Assembly: GCA_026545765.1 (NCBI GenBank)
Contig: CM048840.1
Span: 8,876,765-8,940,764 of the forward strand
From: Plantago major
Lineage: Eukaryota > Streptophyta > Magnoliopsida > Lamiales > Plantaginaceae
Length of the DNA stretch: 64,000 nucleotides
Direction of reading: 5' to 3'
Shown here: positions 55,446 to 64,000 of the stretch, piece by piece
How positions within the stretch are numbered: the first letter of the stretch is position 1
How the letters are laid out: each line of letters begins with the position of its first letter
Notes under the pieces: model-generated
Told to the model about the DNA's origin: nothing
What the model saw: the letters and a program-made list of their open reading frames with translations, nothing else
Database searches by the model: none
Position numbers and translations under genes: made by a program

Positions 55446-56600
55446 CATATTATGTCCAATAGGTAATATTTTTTTTATTTTTCTTTAAGTTACTAAGTTT
55501 AAGTAACAACTAAGTGATTATAGACTCATTTTTTTACCAAACGGTCTTTGAATTTTAGGTGGACAACACAAATATGGATTTTTTAACGCAAACGCCCTAG
55601 TCTCACTCAACAAGAGCTGCTGCTCTTTATCTCTCTTTTTTTACAAAAACTTGTGAAAGTCCAAGTTTTTGTGAGAGTCCTGAGAGTACTGCAATATTGT
55701 ATACTAATTGTGCGGTTTTGTGTGTAAATTGTTGATTTTTGTCTATTTATAAATTGACTATTATTGTATACTAATTGTGCGACTGAATCTTTTTGTTTAG
55801 AACTCTCAGTACTTTCCGGACTCTCGAGAGAGTTTCGCCTCTTTTTTTCTTTCTTCACACTCAACGCCCTAGTCTCACTTTCTTGATTCCTTTTTCTTTC
55901 CCAAGCACACCCAAAGCCTCGAAGAACAGTCTATAGCTTCATTTCATAATCTGTTAGCAGATTGTAGCTTTAAAGAAAAGCCCCAAACCCATTCACCTTT
56001 TATCATTTCGCAAGGGACCCCTGAGCTTCCAGAATTCTGCAACTCATCCAGACTACCATCGACATTAGGTTTTACCGTCAATTCTATTTTCCTTTTCCCG
56101 TCTTCTTGATGAATGTGTTGCCAAACAAGAAGGATTTCCATTGAAGCCACTATTTCAACCTTCTTACTCACTCCTTTTTCCGCAGATCTTTTGATGATGA
56201 ATCCTCTATTATATGGTGAATTCTGGGTATTGCTGATTTGTTTTTTTATGATTCTATTATATGGTGAATTCTGGGTATTGCTTGCATTTGCTTTATGCCA
56301 TTAACTAAGCGTGCATAGATATGCAGAGTCCCAAGGTGTGTAGCCTGACACCTAAGTAGGTAGCTAATTGAAATGTTTTGTTGTACAGTTGGTCCAAATG
56401 TATGTAATAAAAATAGAAACGTATTTTAATAACATACGTACCAAATGTCACGGGTTGGGACAGATAAATGTTCACATTTGGTACTGGAACACAATTTACC
56501 CTATAATTAATGATATAATCCAATAAAAAACGAGTGGGGAAAAAAAAAATTTTGTTCGATTTTCGCTCAATTTCATCTTTCACAGTACAAATCCCATTAA
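55446..56600. other. Intergenic DNA with short direct repeats
   Basis: AACGCCCTAGTCTCAC occurs at about 55587 and 55864; TTGTATACTAATTGTGCG at about 55696 and 55765; and TCTATTATATGGTGAATTCT at about 56204 and 56253, each followed by GGGTATTGCT. No coding gene was recognised. Confidence 0.55.
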
Positions 56601-56604
56601 GGCT

Positions 56605-56880
56605 CTGTTCTTTTCAACTGAAATTTATTGAATCGAATCAATTGTAGATAAAATATAATTCAGCTAGCGAATTGAAGCGAATGAGTTTTTGAATGAAGAA
56701 AACGTAGCTAAATATACGAGAAGACCCAGTCTCTCACAAATAACGCGTGTAAGGCTCTTCTCTTCAACCGAAATTTACTGAACTGAATTGTAGTATAAAA
56801 TATATAACTAAGCAAAACTGAACTGAACTGAATGGAACTGAATGAGTTTTCAGACCTAATATGAACAGTGAAATCTGCAG
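56605..56880. repeat. hAT-like MITE copies (GGCTCTGTT family)
   Basis: Two related arms: GGCTCTGTTCTTTTCAACTG with AAATTTATTGAA at 56610, and GGCTCTTCTCTTCAACCGAAA with TTTACTGAACTGAA at 56752. The second runs on to CTGAATGAGTTTTCAGAC as in the fragment at 23.4 kb. This is probably one element inserted next to or into another. Confidence 0.5.
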
Positions 56881-57654
56881 TCCGTCTCTTCCACGTCAAT
56901 CTACAGTCCATCTCCATTATTGTTGATCAGAGAATAGTTCCTATTTAGCGAACATCACCTCCGATCCCTAATTTCTCCGTTCCCCATCTCTTCCATAGCA
57001 ATAGATCTCAACTCCATCTCTCTACTTTCGAATATTGATCGTCAGAGTTGCAGTGTGGGCGATGATAAACCGGAAGGGGAAGGATCATGCTTATAACCGA
57101 TGATTTCAATGCGAAGAACTCGCCTGACAGTGCAAATTTGGTTCATGTGGCCAGTAGCCATAGTCAGAGAAGGGCTAACAAGTTTCAGGAATTGAGATTG
57201 GGAGGTAAAAGTGAAGCAGTTTTGCTGTGTGAGGGATTGACAGGGGGTGGTCCTGTTCCATTGAAATTTCCAGGGAGTTTTGCAGGTTCAATTGGCTTCA
57301 ATTCAACTGGTTCTCTCTATCTTGATGCGGATTGTGATTAGCATTTAAAGGAGTATCTAAGAGTCAAAATGTTGGTGCGGATTGTGATTAGTTAGTGGGC
57401 ATTTAGAACGAACAAGAGTATATTACTCATATCTTTCGGGTTAAGTATCAAAGTTGATTTTATAGGCTAACTAGGGGCTAATTGGCTCTCAAGTGATAGA
57501 AGGGGTCTGGTTTCTAAGTAATAGATAGGCAGGAAATGTAGGAATAACGATTCCAAACAACAGACATCTTACCTGTGAATTTGCCTAATCGGACTCTACT
57601 TCACAATCCGGAGATCTGGCAAAGGAGTTGGTTTCTTTCAGATGATTTGTTGTT
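56881..57654. other. Possible small gene or fragment, unassigned
   Basis: A + strand reading at 57087-57341 (84 codons: MLITDDFNAKNSPDSANLVH and, near its end, PLKFPGSFAGSIGFNSTGSL) has non-random composition and follows a leader-like region (CTCCATCTCTCTAC near 57010). I do not recognise the family, and no further exon can be joined to it. Confidence 0.35.
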
Positions 57655-58265
57655 AGGCCTTCTCCATTAGAGTCCCAAACCGAGTCCCAAATCGGTTTGG
57701 GACTCTGGCTCAGACTCCGTTAGGCCCAGCGCCCCAGCGCTGGGCATTGCCTTTTTTCTAATTTTTTTTTGTTTTTCATTTCTTTTCTTGTTTTCTTTCT
57801 TTTCTTTCCTCGTTTTTTGTTTCCTTTTCTCTTTTCTTGTTTTCTTTCCTCTCTTCTACTTTTATCTTTTTTATTATTTTTTATTTTTCTTGAATATTTC
57901 CATATGATAATAATTATATGTAGCAATAAAAATATACTTATACATTACTTCTCAAATTTAAAATACATATTATTTGAATTTAAAATCACACTTGTAGAAT
58001 GTAGTATTTTAATTGTTGTAATTTTTATTTTCAATTATTGTAATTTTCAATTTTAAATATTGTAGTTTTTTTAAGTAATGTAATTTTTATTTTCAAGTAA
58101 TATATTTTAAAAAAATTAATGTGATTTTGTTATAATTAATTAACGATATTTTAATAAATTCGAGAATAAACTTTAAGAGGAAATGAGAAAAGAAAATGAA
58201 ATGAAAAATCAAGTTTGAAAGAAATGTGAAAAGAAGATTTTGGGCATCACTGTTGGAGTAGAGAA
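57655..58265. repeat. MITE-like segment with a strong hairpin
   Basis: Starts GGCCTTCTCCATTAGAGTCC and holds the inverted repeat CCGAGTCCCAAATCGGTTTGGGACTCTGG (inner arms CCCAAA/TTTGGG at 57680-57706), then the palindrome CAGCGCCCCAGCGCTG, then a very AT-rich interior. GTTGGAGTAGAG near 58252 is a weak mirror of the start. The element type is not certain. Confidence 0.35.
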
Positions 58266-59090
58266 TTGTGAAGAGTTGCAAAGTGAGTTGCGATGGTGAA
58301 ATCTTGACGTGTGGAAGAAATGGGTTGCAGAACAGAATTCTTTGGAGATGGACTTAGGCTGCCGTCTTTGTTTGGTTTGTATCAAATGGGTCTTTTGATA
58401 TTCTTGCAGATCTTTCTACCTGATGTTTTGCTTCTGAGCTCGAAGAGTGCTAGACTGAAGTCGATTGCTCCGTATGGATGGAGGTAGGAGACGGCTGTGT
58501 ATGCCATTGATTTGATTAGAGGAATGGTACCACAATTACTTCTGGTGAGTCATTGCAATCTTTTTCATTTTTTACAATTTCTATGATTTTGATGCAATTG
58601 GATTTGGTACCTGAATGAATTCTGTCTGTTTATGAAATTCCGAATTTGTAATATTTAATGTTGTTCTGCCTCTTTTCATTTTTTACAGCAACAAAGTCCC
58701 TTCAAATATCTCATGTTCCACTTCTTTCTTGCTCAGAGGTTTGTTTGCTTTTATTATTTGTCCTGCTACTTCTTTTCTTTATACCTGCGACTAATCCAAT
58801 CAAGCCATGTTGGACCATTTCTTTGGGGCGGCTCTTAGCATTTTTCTACATCCAAAATCTCAAACTCGAGACTTGTTTAAGTAAACTCAAGCCCCTTTTA
58901 GTCCTACTACTTGTTAATGCATACTTTTGACAAATGAAACTTGACAGAAGTAATAAGGGAAGCTGCACATTCTGGGTGGTAGTAATGAGAGAATTCACAG
59001 GATCATTGTATATCAATGACAAAACTGAGGTTATATCAAGAGCTATTAATTGAACTATACTTGTTCTTTCATATTGATTTCATTATAGGC
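58266..59090. other. Region left of the solo LTR; possible exon remnant
   Basis: At about 58408-58485, after TTCTTGCAG, the + strand reads IFLPDVLLLSSKSARLKSIA and soon meets a stop; this may be a decayed exon. Otherwise nothing is recognised. Confidence 0.35.
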
Positions 59091-59095
59091 CATCG

Positions 59096-60528
59096 TGTGG
59101 TAACCCGTACCTTTTATTTTAATTTGATTTTATAGTTTTATTTTATTTTTATAGTGAACTGGGCCTAGCGGTATTTTTTAAAAACCATTTTCAAACTTTA
59201 GTCCCGAGCCTGTACAGAGTAATATATCTTTTTCAAAACCTAATTTCAACTCATTGACGAAAACTCTTTCTTATTTTGCTCCGTCCATGATGAACCGTCT
59301 ATTGAGTACTATCCTGCCTGTGAGTACAAAGTTTTCCGTTTTCGTAAACTCTTATCCATCCAATTATTGTTTTTGTTGCATGAAACAATTCTCACTTTCA
59401 CGTCCAACTTATCAAAACTCAATTTACTACTTTGTCTTATGCAAGAAGGCTAGTTTATCAATTTTATTATTATCAGTCAGTCGATTCAAACAGACCAAAA
59501 TTCCATTGCCTAGTGATGTAGTCATGTATCCTGTCATCGGATTTTTGTGTAGTTACCAGCTTCAGTTTCTTTATGATTTAATTTTAATATTTGTTTTGGG
59601 CTATTACATCGTAGTGGTGATTTTCGGAGGATTCGAGGTGCAAGTTAGAGGAGCTTTTGTAATCTGGCTAGGTTTAAGTTCGATTTGAGTCGTCTTCGAT
59701 ATAAGGGAAACTCTTGACACTTTTGCTTCTATTTTAGTGTTATCGTATATATATGTATTTATGTTTTATGATTGACAAACTACTTATGGTTATTATATCA
59801 AGGAATGTGACTTGGTATAGTAATCTATTCGAAAAGGATCAAGTATGTGTACCCATAAATATTTTATTGTCATTGTGATGTGTGAAAATCATTTTGTTCA
59901 AAAGTATGGATTAAAATATATTTATGCTCATCAATATGCCTATGAATTGTTTGGGCCCTTTCGAGGGAATGTCGTGCTTTTGGAGATCTCCCATTGTATT
60001 GTTATTCCTTTGGTAGGGCATTACTATTGTTATGTAAAAACCGACATGTGTGCCACCACGGTTCGTGTGGCCATAGTGTATATGTCTGATTGAGCTAAAA
60101 ATATGTACATTGATATTGTTTTGATCATGTTCCATGCAATCGATTTTGGTTATGTGCTGTGATATATTGGAGTGTATATATGTATGATTTTACTACTGTA
60201 CTTGATCCGGGTAAAAGTGCCAGGAGCTCACCCTTACACCTTTTTTTCCAGTTGAGTAATTGACTGTGGTTTGGAGGAGGTTGCTAGTGGAGGCAAGGTC
60301 GAATTATAGCAAGTAGTGGTGTTTAGAGAAGAGTCTTGTAATTTCTGAAACTGTAATAAGTCGAGATTTCTAAAATTGTATCTATTGTATTTGAATTGTA
60401 GTTGCTCTGTTGTTGTACCACTCTTTTCAAAATGTTTTATAACTAAAATCGAGGCTTCGTCTTGGCGTGAGCCCATCTCACGATAGACGACCGGTCGCGC
60501 CAAAGTATTTTAGTTTTGGGGCGTGACA
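59096..60528. repeat. Solo LTR of a gypsy-type retrotransposon
   Basis: Begins TGTGGTAACCCGTACC and ends GGGGCGTGACA, the usual style of plant gypsy LTR ends. It is flanked by a perfect 5-bp duplication CATCG at 59091-59095 and 60529-60533. Length is 1433 bp; no internal retrotransposon sequence or second LTR is present, so the element has recombined down to one LTR. Open readings inside it (for example 59254-59688) are not genes. Confidence 0.85.
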
Positions 60529-60594
60529 CATCGAAAGATTGAGAAGCAGTCGAGAAACTTATAAAAGTAAGCAGGACTATTTGGCCATGTATTC

Positions 60595-60806
60595 GAGCAT
60601 TTTCGGTGGCATAACTGCTGAAGCCTTCTTTTCACAAAATTCTTAGTGGTTGTACAACAAAGAGGGTATTACAGCTTGCGGAAGTTCTGGTTAAGAAAGG
60701 AATTCTTCAAGGCATAAGACTAGGAAATATGACTCTGGAGGAAGGAAAAAAAGCCGCCGAGATGATGCTTATTGGCAGTGGAGTTCTTGTTCGTGCTGTG
60801 GTGCAA
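60595..60806 (+). pseudogene. Class IV aminotransferase (branched-chain/D-amino acid type) fragment
   Basis: ITAEAFFSQ and, after a one-base frameshift at about 60640, KILSGCTTKRVLQLAEVLVK, KGILQGIRLGNMTLEEGKKA and AEMMLIGSGVLVRAVVQ. This is the C-terminal part of plant PLP-dependent fold-type IV proteins annotated as branched-chain or D-amino acid aminotransferase-like. The ITAEAF-to-SGCT frame break, the absence of the following WDD..IGDGK exon and the lack of the N-terminal lysine region mark it as a pseudogene. It lies about 60 bp right of the solo LTR, so the retrotransposon may have landed in this gene or its remains. Confidence 0.7.
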
Positions 60807-61305
60807 TTAATGGGATACTTTCTTATTCCTATTTGTGATTCATGAAGCGTGACATATTTTGTTGTTTTATGTGTTTCAGTGTTTGTTTGGTTACCATTAC
60901 CATGTCATGAAAATGAACTAAGTCACATGTAATTTATCCAAAACAAACACTAACTCTCAGACATTTGTCCCCTAATGGTGTCGAATAATGCTGAAAGTGC
61001 GATTTATTACACTTTGTTTAGTAATTCGAACTTTCTTCGTAACATAACCGGTTCAACGTTTGTAGTTGTTTTTCTATGGATATTTTGTAGGAAAGACAAG
61101 TTGGGCTTGAACATTGTTTAATGGACTAAGCTGGACCATCTTGGACCTCAAGGAAGAATCTGCGTAAGCTGGAAAGAAATCTGGAGCAGGAACGCTTAAG
61201 CATAAAGAAGGAAGGAGTTTGAGGAATCTTGGAGACAAGGAAAGAATTTGAAGCAAGAAGGAAACAAGATATGCGTTCTCCTTGTTCTGTTCGACTTGAC
61301 TGCAA

Positions 61306-61315
61306 CTATATATAC
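61306..61315 (+). promoter_or_regulatory. LTR TATA box (right-edge copia)
   Basis: CTATATATAC, about 525 bases before the LTR end. Confidence 0.5.
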
Positions 61316-61834
61316 AAGGAGCAGGAAACAAAACAGAGAGGAGTTGTTCTTGATGAGATAGATCAGAACATTATATATACAAGAAGAATGACATCTGCAA
61401 GACGACGCCTATAGAGATTCGACTTTCTGATTATTGAGTTTAGGCTGTCTTTCTTTACTAGACATTGATATCGATTTCTCTTATGAGTGATTTCTAAAGA
61501 TTGAAATTTACTCTAGAGTCTTCGAACTAGAATATGTTTTTGCTTGTATGTTCTAGGTCTAGTCTTTGTAAGTTTAATCAATCGTTTGTGATTGAATTAA
61601 ACTTCTTTCTGTAATTCTACTTTTACTGATAGTAGAAATTTTGCCTATGGCCCGGTCGGTATTTTTATGCCGGCTTGAGTTTATTTCTGGTTGTCAGTTT
61701 ATCAGTCCGCTGCTCTCTGTTCTTATTTGTCTACTACTGTCAACCATTGTTGACGAAGTTGTTGACTCAACATCATAGTCAACATCGTCTGAAACCGTTC
61801 GTAGTACCAATCTCGGTCCAAAAGTTTTAACAAG

Positions 61835-61846
61835 TGGCATCAGAGC
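61835..61846 (+). other. Primer-binding site of the right-edge copia
   Basis: TGGCATCAGAGC differs by one base from the plant copia initiator tRNA-Met site TGGTATCAGAGC. Confidence 0.75.
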
Positions 61847-61888
61847 CAGCCACCTAACTAATTGGTGTCTGAATTTGGTACTACTACA

Positions 61889-62374
61889 ATGGACAATGTT
61901 AATTCAAGTGTCAGTCATTTGTGTGATGATGATTTGAAGGTCAAATTTAACAAATGCACATGTAAAGTTTATACTTGCAAGGAGAAAATTGTTGTGATGA
62001 CAGGTACCTTTGAGATGAATATGATTGGTGAACTCAACTTCTTTCTTGACCTGGAGAACTCTAAACCATGCAGTACACTTATGGGTATCTCTCTGAAGCT
62101 GAACATAATCGATGTTGGCGAGGATGTTGACCCAACATTGTACAAGTCAATGATTGGAAGGTTGTTGTATCCGTCTGCCATCAGACCTGCCATCATGTTT
62201 TCGGTATGTGTGTGTGCCAGGTATCAATCCAATCCTAAAATCCCACATTTAATTGCTGTTAAGAGAATTCTCAGATATATATATCAGGAACTGTTAATTT
62301 TGGATTATGGTTTGCATGTGATACAAACACTAATCTGGTGGGATTTAGTGATTCTGATTGGGCTGGTGATATAG
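61889..62374 (+). pseudogene. Deleted copia polyprotein: gag start joined to RT end
   Basis: One open frame starts with a gag-like N-terminus (MDNVNSSVSHLCDDD) and passes to GELNFFLDLENSKPCSTLMG, then DPTLYKSMIGRLLYPSAIRP and HLIAVKRILRYI, the conserved region between copia RT and RNase H. The catalytic parts of gag-pol are absent. At about 62320 the frame shifts relative to RNase H (the alternative frame reads GFSDSDWAGDIDDRKSTSGG). It could not work on its own. Confidence 0.75.
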
Positions 62375-62771
62375 ATGATAGAAAATCCACTAGTGGAGGT
62401 TGCTTTTATCTTGGTTCTAATTTAGTGTCTTGGTATAACAAGAAACAGAACTATATGTAGCAGCTGGGAGTTGTGTGACTCAACTGGTATGGTTGAAAAA
62501 TATGCTGCATGACTACGGTCTTCAAAGTGATACCCTGTTGATGTTCTGTGATAACCTTAGTGCCATAAATATTTCTAAGAACCTTGTTCAGCACTCACGC
62601 ACGAAACACATAGACATTAGACATCATTTTCTTAGGGATTTGGTCAATCTGCAAGTAATTAACATAGAACACATAGATACAACCAATCAACTTGCAGATA
62701 TTTTTATCAAGCCTTTAGATAGTGAGAGATTCTTCAATCTTAGAAGATCTCTTGGTTTGTGCTCTCTGTGA
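62375..62771 (+). pseudogene. Copia RNase H, C-terminal part
   Basis: After a frameshift and a TAG at about 62458, the reading VTQLVWLKNMLHDYGLQSDT, LMFCDNLSAINISKNLVQHS, RTKHIDIRHHFLRDLV and LADIFIKPLD gives the well-conserved end of copia RNase H. It stops at 62769-62771. Confidence 0.8.
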
Positions 62772-64000
62772 TCTTCGATGTTGAACCCAGTGTTGACTCA
62801 ACATCGCAGTCAACACTGGCAGTCAGAAAAGTGATGTAGTTTTGATTGCTTTTTGTATTAGGTTTATGTGCTTCTGTGCTTGTCTCTGTTTGTAATTGCT
62901 GCTTTGCTTTTCAAAAAGGGTTCTTTAGATTTGAAAGACTACTTGAAACCAAGGTTAAAAGGACTCTAGTTAGGAGTGTGTTTGTTTTCGTATAAAACCC
63001 TCTTGTGCTGATTTTTGGTTCTTTTAATACTCGTACCATGTTTCGCACTTGATATTACCTCCTTCTTTTGTTCCATCAAGTAATGAAATCATAGTAAAAG
63101 GGCTCGAAGTGTTTCCATCGAGGGTCGTGTTGGGCAGGACCTAATACTATCCACATACTGGCATGGCCAATGTGTCATATGTCCCTGAGGTTTGATGGCC
63201 TGTACTTTAAACCGACACGCATAAAAGTGCTGATCTTCGTAATGCTACTGGATCACTTGCAAAATTGAGTGTCAATTTGCCAAATGTGGTTAATGAGTGT
63301 CTTTTTATGCCTTGAGACGTGTGTTTACCTTATTCCGCATAAGCTCAGGCTTTGGACGAGATTCATACGTGTTCCAATTATTTGACATGGTTCACTGTCT
63401 CTTGGTCATCCCCACTCAAAATCAAGGTTTTTGCTTTAAAAATTGAGGTGATATCGAGTGTGTTTCTTTGGTATTTCCCTCTATTTCTTTTTTACCTCAG
63501 CATTAAGTGGTGTTAATCTGATCTGCACTCTCTTTACCTGATTTCCAGGACAGCTTACAATAAGAGTGGTCTGATTTTTCGATGTTATCCTCAATGATGA
63601 GTCAACGTTCAGTTCAACAGAGACTTTAACTGGTTTGCTTCTTCTAATGTTTGTTTTTCTGTGTTGCTCTGTGTGTTTTGGGTTTGAGGGGGAGTAAGGA
63701 GTTTCCTTGGGGTTTTTGGGTTTCTGCATTCCTGTTCTTGCATTTCAAGTCATTTTCTTTAAAATCAAGATTTTTGGTCAACCTCCCTAGGGTTTATCTG
63801 TTTATCTGATTACTTTGACTTGACGGATAACTGTTTTACTTGCAATTTTAATCTTTAATTAACATTTGTGCACAGTTTTTCGTTGCTTTGATATATATAT
63901 CTGCAGGAATCTACCTTGAAGCAAACCCAACAACAGCCATCATGACTTATTTTGTAAGTTGTGTTCATGACCATCCACTCTTATCCTAACACTGCCCTCC
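62772..64000. other. 3' internal region of the right-edge copia and window end
   Basis: Non-coding. GTTGACTCAACATCGCAGTC near 62793 closely repeats GTTGACTCAACATCATAGTC near 61760, a shared inverted-repeat-like block on both sides of the coding part. A purine-rich GAGGGGGAGTAAGGAG lies at 63688-63703 and may be a polypurine tract. Confidence 0.4.

Larger units (their letters stand above)
60850..64000 (+). mobile_element. Internally deleted copia retrotransposon at the right edge
   Basis: An LTR region (TATA at 61306-61315, end at about 61832), a primer-binding site TGGCATCAGAGC at 61835-61846 and a gag start (ATG 61889) are followed almost at once by RT-end and RNase H sequence. Most of gag, protease, integrase and RT is missing. 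The left LTR border is not defined and no 3' LTR was identified before the window ends, so boundaries are approximate. Confidence 0.7.

Noticed and set aside
57720..58056. Overlapping readings rich in Lys/Arg or Phe/Leu on both strands
   Set aside because: Artefact of a long pyrimidine-purine biased tract (TTTTCTTTC-like).
59254..59688. 144-codon open reading
   Set aside because: Lies wholly inside the solo LTR; composition is not protein-like and no motif is seen.

Overview
The window is nuclear DNA from a flowering plant, almost certainly a eudicot. The evidence is an intron-containing eIF4A gene with plant-type protein sequence, a plant serine-rich protein gene, an arabinogalactan-peptide gene, and plant-type transposons (Tat gypsy, SIRE-like and other copia elements, CACTA, MULE, Stowaway, hAT). 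No species can be named from the sequence alone. Gene density is low: three convincing host genes (24.3 kb, 27.5-31.3 kb and 35.5-36.2 kb). Roughly half of the rest is recognisable transposon.

Layout. 1-4.9 kb: the left part of a SIRE-type copia retrotransposon (+ strand; LTR, primer-binding site, decayed gag, protease, start of integrase), cut off abruptly. 4.9-17.6 kb: a Tat-lineage gypsy retrotransposon on the - strand with gag, protease, reverse transcriptase, two RNase H domains and integrase, all broken by frameshifts. An intron-containing antisense gene (+ strand, 5.05-7.96 kb) lies at its 3' side. Its 5' LTR is at 16.6-17.6 kb; the 3' LTR is missing. Its gag carries an insert made of a CACTA end plus a fragment of an unidentified host coding sequence. 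17.6-18.5 kb: hAT remnant.

18.5-24.2 kb: AT-rich intergenic DNA with LTR and MITE relics. 24.3 kb: arabinogalactan-peptide gene (+). 25.0-25.45 kb: an unidentified coding remnant (-). 27.5-31.3 kb: eIF4A gene (+), whose leader intron carries two nested tandem duplications; one of them copies the splice acceptor and start codon. 31.9-32.8 kb: a TIR element with a palindrome array. 34.2 kb: Stowaway MITE. 35.5-36.1 kb: serine-rich protein gene (-). 37.0-38.3 kb: a MULE inside a Stowaway, each with its target duplication.

38.6-51.8 kb: a three-level nest. Copia A (-; TSD ATCTC) has copia B (-; TSD CCTAC) in one LTR, and B has a degenerate CACTA element in its own LTR. B keeps a long open frame that fuses gag directly to RT/RNase H. 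53-55.5 kb: repeats, including an array of about 300-bp units. 55.5-60.9 kb: intergenic DNA, MITE-like sequences, and a class IV aminotransferase pseudogene near a perfect solo LTR (TSD CATCG). 61-64 kb: another internally deleted copia element.

The genes do not form a pathway. The window mainly records layered transposon insertion, internal deletion and decay around a few housekeeping and cell-surface genes.
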